A program made the position numbers and the translations under genes. A DNA stretch of 64,000 bases from Leptotrichia sp. oral taxon 221. Lineage in GTDB: Bacteria > Fusobacteriota > Fusobacteriia > Fusobacteriales > Leptotrichiaceae. Shown here piece after piece: positions 16,403-25,990 of the stretch; position 1 is the first letter of the stretch; each line of letters opens with the position of its first letter. The notes beneath the pieces were generated by a model, which saw only the letters and a list, made by a program, of their open reading frames with translations, did not search any database and was not told where the DNA came from. The stretch is from assembly GCF_018128245.1 (NCBI RefSeq), contig NZ_CP072378.1, positions 1,922,001 through 1,986,000 of the forward strand. The letters are read 5' to 3'.

Positions 16403-17500
16403 TTAATATTTCAACATTGCTTTTCCAATGTTTTTTATATTCAATGCCGCATTATAATCCCTATCAATTTCAATTCCACAGCACTCACATTTATAACTTC
16501 TTTCTGATAATTTCAGTTCATCTTTAACATTTCCACATCTACTACAAGTTTTCGATGACGGAAACCACTTATCTATCTTCAAAAATTGTTTCCCTAAAAA
16601 CATCAGTTTATACTCAAGCATTCTCAAAAACATTCCCCATCCATTATCTCCTACACTTTTCCCAAAATTTAATGCCTGGCTCATCCCTTTCATATTCAAA
16701 TCCTCAACAACCACAGCATTATATTCTTCAGACAATTTTTTCGACAATTTATGTAGAAAATCTCTTCGACAATTCTTGATATACTCATGCAATTTTGATA
16801 TTTTCGCTTTTTGATTATACCAATTTTTAGAAAATTTTACTTTCCTTGATAAGGATTTTTGTAATTTTTTTAATTTTTTCTCCAACATCTTAAAATATCT
16901 TGGATAATCAGCCCTTTGGTTTTCAGAGCTGACAAATAATTCAGACATTGAAAAATCAAGTCCAATTATTTTATTGCTACTTGGCATTTTTTGAATTTCT
17001 TTTTCAAATTCCGTCAAAATAGAAACATAATAATTTCCATTGCTGTTTGTCAATGTTGCCGACTTTATCTTGTAATCCTTCGGTATTTCTCTATGATATT
17101 TTAATTTTATTCTTTTCAATTTTGGCAAAACCAAATATTTGTTTTCCTCAATTCTTATCGAATTATTCACACAATTTGTCGTGTAACTTTTAACACTTTT
17201 CTTTTTAGATTTGAACTTTGGAAACTTTGCTCTCTTTTGAAAAAAATTCGTAAACGATCGTCTCACATTCAATTGAGCATTTGAAAGTGCCAAACTGTCC
17301 ACTTCTTTTAAAAATTGGTTTTCACTTTTCAAACTGGCAGGTGTAATTATTTTATTTTTTCCAGTTTCTTCATAAATTTTATTAGCAATATATAAAATCG
17401 TATTGTAAACAAAACGGACACATCCAAAAGTCTTATTTATCAATAATTCCTGCTCCTTATTTGGATAAATTCTGTATTTGAATGCTAAATTATATTTCAT
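16403..17500 (-). CDS. tnpB: TnpB, RNA-guided nuclease of the IS200/IS605-type element
   Basis: 365 residues. RuvC residues are intact: D182 (IIGLDFSMSE), E266 (VVVEDLNMKG) and D348 (DRDYNAALN). The zinc finger is C319-x2-C322 and C338-x2-C341. An AAGGAGGTG ribosome-binding site is well placed before the ATG. It differs clearly from the IS607 TnpB in this window, so the two elements arrived separately. Expected to cut DNA matching its guide next to a TTTTAA-like motif. Confidence 0.93.
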   Translation of the reverse strand: MKYNLAFKYRIYPNKEQELLINKTFGCVRFVYNTILYIANKIYEETGKNKIITPASLKSENQFLKEVDSLALSNAQLNVRRSFTNFFQKRAKFPKFKSKKKSVKSYTTNCVNNSIRIEENKYLVLPKLKRIKLKYHREIPKDYKIKSATLTNSNGNYYVSILTEFEKEIQKMPSSNKIIGLDFSMSELFVSSENQRADYPRYFKMLEKKLKKLQKSLSRKVKFSKNWYNQKAKISKLHEYIKNCRRDFLHKLSKKLSEEYNAVVVEDLNMKGMSQALNFGKSVGDNGWGMFLRMLEYKLMFLGKQFLKIDKWFPSSKTCSRCGNVKDELKLSERSYKCECCGIEIDRDYNAALNIKNIGKAMLKY

Positions 17501-17621
17501 AAATTACACCTCCTTTTGATTTTGAATATCATTTTTAATTATTTCTCTTCGATATTTTATACAAAAATTGTATCATAGGCATATCCTTTTTTCAATTTTT
17601 TTTACAAAAAAAGCAATTCAT

Positions 17622-17643
17622 CTCCCACTTATAGAAGTCGGAG
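17622..17643 (+). repeat. Left-end hairpin of the tnpB element
   Basis: CTCCCACTT and AAGTCGGAG pair with one mismatch around ATAG. The mirror structure CTCCCGCTT/AAGCGGGAG at 16298-16319 marks the right end. Such hairpins are the TnpA recognition sites in IS200/IS605 elements. Confidence 0.75.
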
Positions 17644-17651
17644 ACTTCTTG

Positions 17652-18578
17652 CTATCTTTTTGTTAAAACGGCGGTAACACAGCTTGTTATTGTGATAATA
17701 CTTCCTGCCATATGAATTGTTGCACAAAGTGGTACGACAAAATCTCTTATTTGCTCTGAAACACCATTATTTCTTGCACATTCCACATTTACAGGAATTG
17801 TTGCGGCTGATGATTGTGTTCCTAAAGCTGTGATATAGCCAGGAATTTGATTTTTCAATAATTTTATTGGATTTTTCTTTCCAATCGCACCTGCTCCTAC
17901 AAAAAGCGCTATTAAATATGCAATATGCAACAATAATACACAAATAAAAACTTTAATAAATATTGACATTACCGTGAAAACACTTCCACTATGAGCCATA
18001 TTCGCAAAAGTTCCAAAAATGTAAAGTGGCAAAATTGGAATAATTGATGTTGACAAAACTTTTACTATTATTTCTGAAAAATCAGAGAATAATTGATAAA
18101 TTGTTTCACCTTTTTGATATCCTGTTGTTCGTAACCAGCTTATTGCTAGTCCCATTATGAACGAAAATACAACGGCTGAAGTTACATCTAATAACGGTGG
18201 CAAACTTATTTCAAAAAAAGGTTTTAGCATGTTTTCTTCTGGATTTCCAATTTTTATTAAAACACTTCCGTCAATGATGTGTGGAAAGACTGTCGATGCC
18301 ATTATGTAGGCAAGTGATCCAGCGACAACTGTTGAAGTGTATGCAATAAGTGTTGTGATTCCTAACAATTTCCCTGCACCTTGTGTTAAATCTGCAATTC
18401 CAATTACTACAAATCCAATAATCATTAACGGTATAATGAATGTTAAATATTTACTAAACAGTCCTGAAAAAGTTACTGCTATCCTAATAATCGGTTCTGG
18501 CAAAACTAATCCTGCTCCAATACCAAGAACTATCGCAATCAAAAGCCTCGATACCAATCCTATTTTAAATTTTTTCAT
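17652..18578 (-). pseudogene. N-terminal part of a split dicarboxylate/amino acid:cation symporter
   Basis: Starts at 18578 (MKKFKIGLVSRLLIAIVLGI; GGGAG 7 nt upstream), not at the longer 18650. It encodes seven or so membrane helices and the family hairpin GYITALGTQSSAATIPV, then MAGSIITITSCVTAVL, where the tnpB element interrupts it. The frame now runs four codons into the element and stops at 17652 (309 aa). The normal protein would be a Na+- or H+-driven carrier for serine, glutamate or C4-dicarboxylates. The last helix is missing, so transport is unlikely unless the element is excised. Confidence 0.88.
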
Positions 18579-18630
18579 TTTTTCTCCCTTCAAATTATTT
18601 TTATTAATTTTAAAATTTTTTCTTAAATAA

Positions 18631-18640
18631 ATTATATCAT
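18631..18640 (-). promoter_or_regulatory. Extended -10 promoter of the symporter gene
   Basis: TGATATAAT (TATAAT at 18631-18636 on the minus strand), 50 nt before the ATG. No good -35 is seen, as often with extended -10 promoters. Confidence 0.5.
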
Positions 18641-18693
18641 AAAATCTCAATATTTTATCCTAAAACTTATATGAGTTTTTTTTGAAAAAAATT

Positions 18694-18726
18694 TAAAAAA
18701 CAGGATGATAAAATTACCACCCTGTT
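18694..18726 (-). terminator. Terminator after the phospho-beta-glucosidase gene
   Basis: AACAGG (18699-18704) and CCTGTT (18721-18726) with an imperfect inner stem, followed on the minus strand by TTTTTT. It starts 13 nt past the stop of the glycosidase gene. Confidence 0.75.
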
Positions 18727-18738
18727 ATTCAAAAAACA

Positions 18739-20190
<1,452 letters not shown>

Positions 20191-20275
20191 TTATTTTAAT
20201 TCTAACCTTTTTTATTTTAAATCATTTTTAATAAAATATCAAAATTTTTTGAATTTTACTTTTAAAACTACCTAA

Positions 20276-20422
20276 TTACTTAACAATTGTAATTAATTCA
20301 TCTCCAAATTCAACATTTTTCTTTTTCATTTCAAGTACGTCTAAATATTCTGTCAATACATATCCAGCTTTCTTAATTTCATCAATGTCAATTTCTAACA
20401 TTAAACACGAAAAAATAATCAT
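20276..20422 (-). pseudogene. Remnant of a beta-glucoside PTS permease (EIIA C-terminus)
   Basis: A 48-codon frame not in a functional gene: LEIDIDEIKKAGY...TEYLDVLEMKKKNVEFG and DELITIVK. This matches my recollection of the end of the IIA domain of BglP-type EIIBCA proteins, with the short conserved TPVIVTN segment between AGY and YLDV apparently deleted. The reading frame stays open upstream for some codons (VTVRQAKPWLIN) but shows no further homology. It lies directly upstream of the phospho-beta-glucosidase, where bglP normally is. A decayed gene is the simplest reading. The rest of the 20191-20594 gap holds only this remnant and the manA promoter. Confidence 0.6.
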
Positions 20423-20527
20423 ATTTATTAACCAAGGTTTTGCCTGCCTAACAGTAACAATCCATTTATAAGAAAGTTATACTATTTTTTCAAATTTATC
20501 AATAACCCAAAATTTAAATATCCCTAC

Positions 20528-20556
20528 TTGTCTTTTTACTGCTAAAATGATATTAT
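20528..20556 (+). promoter_or_regulatory. Promoter of the manA-patB operon
   Basis: TTGTCT (20528-20533), a 17-nt spacer and TATTAT (20551-20556). It faces manA, whose ATG is 39 nt downstream of the -10. Confidence 0.5.
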
Positions 20557-20594
20557 TTACTTAACAATTTTAAAAAAAGTTAAGGAGAATAATT

Positions 20595-21569
20595 ATGTTG
20601 TATCCAATGCGTTTTAAAAAAGTTTTTATTGAAAAAGTTTGGGGCGGTCGTGCGTTTGAGGAAAAATTAAATATGCAATTGCCTAAAGATAAAAATATCG
20701 GAGAATCTTGGGAAGTTTCAGCACATCCAAATGGAATGGGAATTGTTGAAAATGGGCCTCTTGCGGGAAAAACTTTACAAGAAATTTATTCCGAATACAA
20801 AGATAAATTAGTTGGTGAAAAACCTTACCAAAATTACAAAGATAGATTTCCATTATTGATAAAATATTTAGATGTTAATGATCGACTTTCTATTCAAGTT
20901 CATCCTAGTGATGAAGTTGCGTTAAAAAAACATAATGAATTAGGAAAGAGTGAATCTTGGTTTATTATGGAAGCTAGTGATGATGCTACTTTGATTATGG
21001 GTATGAAAGAAGGCGTTACGAAAGAGGAATTTTTGAGAAAAACAAAAGAAAATAATTTTGAGGGATTATTTAATGAAATTACTGTGAAAAAGGGCGATTT
21101 AATTGATATTGTGCCTGGAATGGTTCATGCTTCTTTGAAGGGAAGTGTAATTTTTGCTGAAATTCAGGAAAATTCTGATATAACTTATAGAATTTATGAT
21201 TTTGATAGAATTCAAAATGGTAAAAAAAGAGAATTGCATTTGGATGATGCCGCAGAAGTTATTGATTTTAATCAAAAACCTATAATTACTCATACAAATT
21301 TCGTTGGTAATGAAACTAGAAAAACGATTATTAGGAAAAAATATTATTCGATTGATAGAATTAAAGTTTCTGGAAATTTTGATGATGTTTGTCATGAGAG
21401 TATGATTATTTACTCTATTTTAGAGGGGAAAGGTACTATTTCTCATAAAAATGAAAATGGGGAAATTATTTCGCTTGAAATTCAAAAGGGAGAAAGTTTG
21501 TTAGTGCCTGTAAATATTGAGGTTAAATTGAATGGAGAATTGGAGATTTTGAGAACTATTATTGAATAA
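20595..21569 (+). CDS. manA: Mannose-6-phosphate isomerase, class I
   Basis: 324 residues, the short Bacillus-type form. The zinc ligands are in QVHPSDE (Gln, His), KSESWFI (Glu) and PGMVHA (His), and EIQENSDITYRIYDFDR is the conserved strand of the second cupin half. It interconverts mannose-6-P and fructose-6-P, feeding mannose into glycolysis or making precursors for mannosylation. AAGGAG lies 8 nt before the ATG. First gene of a plus-strand pair with the lyase gene 30 nt downstream. Confidence 0.93.
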   Translation: MLYPMRFKKVFIEKVWGGRAFEEKLNMQLPKDKNIGESWEVSAHPNGMGIVENGPLAGKTLQEIYSEYKDKLVGEKPYQNYKDRFPLLIKYLDVNDRLSIQVHPSDEVALKKHNELGKSESWFIMEASDDATLIMGMKEGVTKEEFLRKTKENNFEGLFNEITVKKGDLIDIVPGMVHASLKGSVIFAEIQENSDITYRIYDFDRIQNGKKRELHLDDAAEVIDFNQKPIITHTNFVGNETRKTIIRKKYYSIDRIKVSGNFDDVCHESMIIYSILEGKGTISHKNENGEIISLEIQKGESLLVPVNIEVKLNGELEILRTIIE

Positions 21570-21599
21570 AACTCTACAAAAAATGAAAGGTGTGATATT

Positions 21600-22808
21600 A
21601 TGAAATACAACTTTGATGAAATTATTGATAGAAAAAATAATCATTCTGTTAAATATAATGAATTGGCTAGATTTGGATTTGAGCATAGGAAAGAGCCTGA
21701 AGACTTCATTCCTTTGTGGATTGCGGATATGGATTTTAAAACTGCTCAACCCATTATTGATGCACTTGAAAAAAAGGCTCAGCACGGAATTTTTGGGTAT
21801 GTTTATCGTCCTGATGAATATTTTGAATCTTTTATTAACTGGCAAAAGAAAAGATTTGGATGGGAGCCTAGAAAAGAGCTTTTGAGCTTTAGTATTGGTG
21901 TTGTGCCCACGCTTGGATCGTTGATAAAATTATTTTCTAAAGAAGGGGATACTATTTTGATTCAGCCCCCTGTTTATTCGGAATTTTACGATATTAGTAC
22001 TGACAACAAAAGAATTATTTTAGAAAATAAATTTAAAGAAAAAAATGGAGTTTTCACTGTTGATTTGGAAGATTTGGAAGAAAAATTGAAGCAACATCCA
22101 AAATTATTTATCTTTTGTAATCCGCATAATCCTTTGGGACATGTTTGGAGTCGTGAAGAATTGAAAGCGATTGGAAATTTGTGTATAAAATATAATGTAC
22201 CTGTTATTTCTGATGAAATTCACGCTGATTTGACTCTTTGGGGAAACCAACATATTCCAATGGCAAGTGTTTCAGAGGAAATTAGACAAAATACGATAAC
22301 TTGTACTGCTACTGGGAAAGCCTTTAATTTAGCTGGTTTACAATCTGCAACAATTGTATTCAATAATATCGAAAATAAAACGAGATTTGATAGATTTTGG
22401 AAAGATTTGGAAGTTCACAGAAATAATCCTTTTAATTTGGTTGCAACTATTGCTGCTTATACAGAAGGTGAAGATTATTTAATTCAATTAATCGACTATT
22501 TGGAAAAAAATATTCTTTTCTTAAATGATTTTATGAAAAAAAATATTCCGTTAATTAAGCCTAATGTTCCACAAGCTACTTACTTAGTTTGGCTAGATTG
22601 CCGTGAATTGATGGAAAAATATAATTTGAATCAAGATGAATTGGAAAAATTTATTTATCAAAAGGCAAAAATAGGATTAAATTCTTGTCGTGCATTTAAT
22701 CATGGTTCGAATGGATTTATGCGTATTAACACTGCTTGTCCGAGAAGTGTATTGGAAAGAGCGTTAAAACAATTGGAAACAGCTTGTAATGAGTTAGAAA
22801 GTAAATAA
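21600..22808 (+). CDS. MalY/PatB-type PLP C-S lyase (aminotransferase class I fold)
   Basis: 402 residues. LWIADMDFKTAQPIIDAL is the PatB/MalY signature, followed by CNPHNPLGHVW, SDEIHADL and the PLP-binding lysine in CTATGKAFNLAGL. Members cleave cystathionine or cysteine (beta-lyase), releasing homocysteine or H2S, and MalY also regulates transcription. In an oral-type anaerobe this could contribute to sulfide formation. AAAGGTG precedes the ATG. Link to manA is by operon position only. Confidence 0.88.
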   Translation: MKYNFDEIIDRKNNHSVKYNELARFGFEHRKEPEDFIPLWIADMDFKTAQPIIDALEKKAQHGIFGYVYRPDEYFESFINWQKKRFGWEPRKELLSFSIGVVPTLGSLIKLFSKEGDTILIQPPVYSEFYDISTDNKRIILENKFKEKNGVFTVDLEDLEEKLKQHPKLFIFCNPHNPLGHVWSREELKAIGNLCIKYNVPVISDEIHADLTLWGNQHIPMASVSEEIRQNTITCTATGKAFNLAGLQSATIVFNNIENKTRFDRFWKDLEVHRNNPFNLVATIAAYTEGEDYLIQLIDYLEKNILFLNDFMKKNIPLIKPNVPQATYLVWLDCRELMEKYNLNQDELEKFIYQKAKIGLNSCRAFNHGSNGFMRINTACPRSVLERALKQLETACNELESK

Positions 22809-22839
22809 TCTCAAAATAATTTTTATTATAAAGTAAATT

Positions 22840-23106
22840 GAGAGTGTCCAGAATTTTGTGTAAACTAATAGATAAATCTAGTAAATTCAGTACTTTGCTA
22901 TTCTATTTACGACAAAAATTTTACACTCTCTATAAATTTAGAAGATTTTTAAAAATTAAAAATTTATTGAGAGTGTCATTTTCAGGACACTCTCTTTTAA
23001 TTTCGTTGTCAATTTCCTTTTTAGCCATAATAAAAACCTCCAAATGATATATAGTTTTTTTACTACATATTATTTAGAGGTTTACACAAAAATTTTTACA
23101 TATCTC
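22840..23106 (-). mobile_element. Decayed IS remnant (IS256-like ends), MITE-like
   Basis: A gene-free 320-bp gap is filled by this element. Its left end (AATTTTGTGTAAAC, to 22865) matches the inverted right end (GTTTACACAAAAATTTTT, from 23080). GAGAGTGT occurs four times: 22840 and 22969 direct, and inverted ending at 22930 and 22994. Inside is a 32-codon frame (22930-23028, MAKKEIDNEIKRECPENDTL) with a GGAGG ribosome-binding site, resembling a transposase start cut short. Family assignment rests on the look of the ends. Confidence 0.5.
22969..22994 (+). terminator. Hairpin able to terminate manA-patB
   Basis: GAGAGTGTC (22969-22977) and GACACTCTC (22986-22994) form a perfect 9-bp stem with an 8-nt loop, followed by TTTTAATTT. 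It lies within the IS remnant, about 160 nt past the lyase stop. Confidence 0.55.
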
Positions 23107-23129
23107 TACAATTTCTTTAAAAAAATTTC

Positions 23130-23774
23130 TTAAAATAAATCATTTGATAAATTGAATGACATTATTTTCATTAGATCTTTATTCTTTTTAAAATCCATTT
23201 GCGGAACCCATTCTCCATCAACTTTTTCAAAATAAATTTTCATATTTTCTTGAGTGTATTTTAAATCTTTTCTATCTAAAATTTTACTAAACTCTTTAAC
23301 TGTCGTATCCATAATATTCCCAAAAACATCTTTTAGTTTTGTATTTTTATCTAAATTTCCAAATTTTGATTCAAAAGACTTTTCAATTTCACCACTATAG
23401 GAATTAAAATCAGGCATTTTCACAAATACTTCCACAATACCTTCATTCCCTTTTTGAGTAACTTTTGTTATATTATAACTCATTTTATCATATGCTTTCT
23501 TGTAAAAATTTTTCAAATCACTATTTTGATCTAATTGTAATAATGCTGGTGACATCTCTTTAACAAAACCTCTTAACTCCTTCGGCATTTCATTTATTGC
23601 TTCATCAATATCACTCTGAGTTAACTTATCTGTATCGTCTATTCCTTTTTCTGATTTTAAATCTTGCATAAATCTATCGAAACTAGCTCTAATCTCATTT
23701 TCTGCACTACTCTTTTTAGCCGAAAAACTTAACATCGCAACCATTAGAAATAGTGAAACTACAATTTTTTTCAT
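23130..23774 (-). CDS. Secreted/periplasmic protein of unknown function
   Basis: 214 residues from MKKIVVSLFLMVAMLSFSAK, a clear signal peptide with no lipobox cysteine. The mature part is acidic and helical, then carries NEGIVEVFVKMPDF and EKVDGEWVPQMDFKKNKD, the pattern of small DUF4878/NTF2-like secreted proteins, though I cannot assign a family. AAAGGAG precedes the ATG at 23774; the longer start at 23810 would overlap the preceding gene. Follows the two glycosyltransferases and may share their transcript. Confidence 0.75.
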   Translation of the reverse strand: MKKIVVSLFLMVAMLSFSAKKSSAENEIRASFDRFMQDLKSEKGIDDTDKLTQSDIDEAINEMPKELRGFVKEMSPALLQLDQNSDLKNFYKKAYDKMSYNITKVTQKGNEGIVEVFVKMPDFNSYSGEIEKSFESKFGNLDKNTKLKDVFGNIMDTTVKEFSKILDRKDLKYTQENMKIYFEKVDGEWVPQMDFKKNKDLMKIMSFNLSNDLF

Positions 23775-23799
23775 AAATTTTCTCCTTTTTATTCTATAT

Positions 23800-24822
23800 T
23801 TATTTTCCAAAATTTTCTAACACATATTCATAATATTCTTTATATTTCTTACCAATTTCTGTCAAATCTCTTTCTTTTGCAAGTTCATACGCATTTTTCA
23901 CGATTTCATCTAAATTTTCCACTTCACCATTAACAACTTTTCTCAATTTTTCTATAAATCCTGTATTATTCTTAGCTTTAAAACAGTTAACTCCATCTTT
24001 TAGCCATTTATTATAAACAGGAATATCTCTGACAACTATTGGCAATTGAGCAGACAACGCTTCCAACACAACAATCCCTTCATTCTCCTCATATGTCATA
24101 AACAAAAAGGCTTTTGCAGCACTAAATGCTCCAATCAACATATCTTTCTCAACATATCCAGGAAAAATCATATTTTTAGGCGGATTTTCAATTATATGCT
24201 GAATTTTTTTCGGCAACATCGATTTTATACTCGACGAACCAAACCACATAAATTGATAATCTTTCCTTTTTTCTGCAAGTTTCATAAAATCTTGGATACC
24301 TTTTCTCTCAAACGGCAATCCTGCTGTAATCACCAACGGCTTATCAATCTTATATTCTTCCAAAAATTTATTTTTCAATTCTTCATTTTTACAAAAATTC
24401 TTCGTATCGACACCATTTGAAATTACCCGTATTTCCTTATCTTTTCTCAAATACTTCGTTTTAATTAAATTTTTTGTATACTCGCTCGGAGAAATCAAAT
24501 AATCTGCACTATTGTATAATATTTTTGTCCAAAATTTTATAATCGGTGCAATTTGATTACTAAATTTCACACTTCCTCTAAAATCTTCGTAAGTTGTATG
24601 CGTGTGGTAAATTACTGGTATCCCTCTTTTTTTCGCTTGTCGCAACACTTGAAAAGATTTTAATCCAATCGTATTTATATGCGCTAAATCATAATCATCT
24701 TTTTCATCCAAAGTAAATTCAACATTATTTGCTCCAAGGGCTTCTTTTTGATGATTTAGGGCTTGCCCAACGCCGGATTTGCTGAATAAATTTTTCCCCT
24801 CTGAAAATAGTAAAACTTTCAT
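23800..24822 (-). CDS. GT4 glycosyltransferase, probable second-step glycolipid synthase
   Basis: 340 residues with the GT-B fold: VISNGVDTKNF, ITAGLPFERKGIQDFMKLAE and the donor-site EENEGIVVLEALSAQLPIV (E-x7-E). It resembles streptococcal CpoA-type enzymes that add a second hexose to monoglucosyl-diacylglycerol. The companion upstream gene resembles the first-step enzyme, so the pair probably makes diglycosyl-diacylglycerol at the inner membrane face. GAGGAG lies 10 nt before the ATG at 24822, which overlaps the upstream frame by 98 nt. Sugar identity is inferred. Confidence 0.8.
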   Translation of the reverse strand: MKVLLFSEGKNLFSKSGVGQALNHQKEALGANNVEFTLDEKDDYDLAHINTIGLKSFQVLRQAKKRGIPVIYHTHTTYEDFRGSVKFSNQIAPIIKFWTKILYNSADYLISPSEYTKNLIKTKYLRKDKEIRVISNGVDTKNFCKNEELKNKFLEEYKIDKPLVITAGLPFERKGIQDFMKLAEKRKDYQFMWFGSSSIKSMLPKKIQHIIENPPKNMIFPGYVEKDMLIGAFSAAKAFLFMTYEENEGIVVLEALSAQLPIVVRDIPVYNKWLKDGVNCFKAKNNTGFIEKLRKVVNGEVENLDEIVKNAYELAKERDLTEIGKKYKEYYEYVLENFGK

Positions 24823-25987
24823 CTACATCATACTCCTCTATCGTTTTTTTATATACTGCTTCCACCCTTTCACCAAATTTTTCAGATGTATAATCTTGTG
24901 AAACTTTAAAAGCATTTTTTATTATTTTATCTTTAAATTCTTTATCTTCTTTCAATTTTTTTAAATTAGCAATAAATTCTTCCTCATTTTTATAAACAAG
25001 TCCTGCTTCATTTTTTACTAATAAGTCTTCCAAATTCAAATCATATCTCGCATTAACAGGCACTTCTGCCGCCATCGCCTCAACAAAAGTCAATCCTTGT
25101 GTTTCAGAAATACTCGCATTCAAAAATACATCTCCAATTTGATAGTAAATCGGAACATTCTCGTGCGGAACCTCTCCAACAAAAATCACTCTATCCAAAA
25201 TTCCCAAACTTTCAGCCTGTTCCTTCAATTTATCCCCAATATCTCCAAAACTTTTCCCAACAATCATAAATTTATAATTAGGATCATCAATTTTTGCAAA
25301 CATCTCAATCAATAAATCAATACTTTTTTCTTCAGCCACTCTTCCAATGTAAACACACAAAAAGTCAGTGTCTTTTATTTTATAATTTTCCTTGATAAAC
25401 TCTCTATCTTCATCTGTATAATTTTCTCGATAAAATTTCTTAATATCAAGTCCCGTTGGAATGACATTCATTTCCTTTTCAACATCATACGAATACAAAA
25501 TATCTTCAACTTTTCTTGTTGGAACAATCAAAGCGTTACATTTATCACAATAAAATTTACTTATCGCAGCTGCAATTTTTTTTGCTTGAGCTACCATATG
25601 TCCTCTAAAAATGTAGTGTGTATAGTATTCATACAACGTGTGATAAGTGTGAACCAATGGTATATGCAATTTTGTTGCCACAAATCTCGAAAAAGTTCCA
25701 ACTCCCCATTCCGTCTGCGAATGAATGATATCCAACTCCAATTTTTTTATCTTCTTAACAATTTTCGGCGAATACATCAATCCCAATCTATACTGTGGTG
25801 CCGGCTTAAACTCCACGCTTGGAATTCTCAACACATTTGGCTCGACAGTCGGTGCATCTGGATCAGTTGTCGTTATGATATAAACCTTATGTCCTCTTTT
25901 TCTCAGCTGTTGCTCTAAAGTTGTAATCGAGCTAACAACTCCATTTACTTGCGGTCTATACGTATCAGTAAATATCCCAACTCTCAT
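24725..25987 (-). CDS. GT4 glycosyltransferase, probable 1,2-diacylglycerol 3-glucosyltransferase
   Basis: 420 residues starting MRVGIFTDTYRPQVNGVVSSI. Other landmarks are HTYHTLYEYYTHYI, VIPTGLDIKKF, YIGRVAEEKSIDLLIEMF and ISETQGLTFVEAMAAEVPV. These match first-step glucosyl-diacylglycerol synthases. The last 32 residues are basic (QQIRRWASPKSSKRSPWSK) and read through the start of the next gene in another frame. A run of seven A (T7 at 24844-24850 on the plus strand) lies just before; losing or gaining one base would end the protein before that overlap. Confidence 0.82.
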   Translation of the reverse strand: MRVGIFTDTYRPQVNGVVSSITTLEQQLRKRGHKVYIITTTDPDAPTVEPNVLRIPSVEFKPAPQYRLGLMYSPKIVKKIKKLELDIIHSQTEWGVGTFSRFVATKLHIPLVHTYHTLYEYYTHYIFRGHMVAQAKKIAAAISKFYCDKCNALIVPTRKVEDILYSYDVEKEMNVIPTGLDIKKFYRENYTDEDREFIKENYKIKDTDFLCVYIGRVAEEKSIDLLIEMFAKIDDPNYKFMIVGKSFGDIGDKLKEQAESLGILDRVIFVGEVPHENVPIYYQIGDVFLNASISETQGLTFVEAMAAEVPVNARYDLNLEDLLVKNEAGLVYKNEEEFIANLKKLKEDKEFKDKIIKNAFKVSQDYTSEKFGERVEAVYKKTIEEYDVDESFTIFRGEKFIQQIRRWASPKSSKRSPWSK

Positions 25988-25990
25988 ATC

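Larger units (their letters stand above)
16290..17662 (-). mobile_element. IS200/IS605-type element carrying only tnpB (IS1341-like)
   Basis: The ends are defined by reconstructing the host gene: left end at 17662, just after target TTTTAA (17663-17668), and right end ...GTTCAC at 16290. Both ends carry the expected subterminal hairpins: CTCCCACTT/AAGTCGGAG (17622-17643) and CTCCCGCTT/AAGCGGGAG (16298-16319). There are no terminal inverted repeats or target duplication, as known for IS200/IS605. There is no tnpA, so it needs a TnpA from elsewhere to move. Confidence 0.88.

Noticed and set aside
18579-18650. 24-residue N-terminal extension of the symporter
   Set aside because: Hydrophilic, overlaps the promoter, and the ATG at 18578 has a GGGAG ribosome-binding site.
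22838-23047. Plus-strand 69-codon ORF after the PatB-type gene
   Set aside because: Starts at TTG with no ribosome-binding site and lies wholly within the IS remnant.
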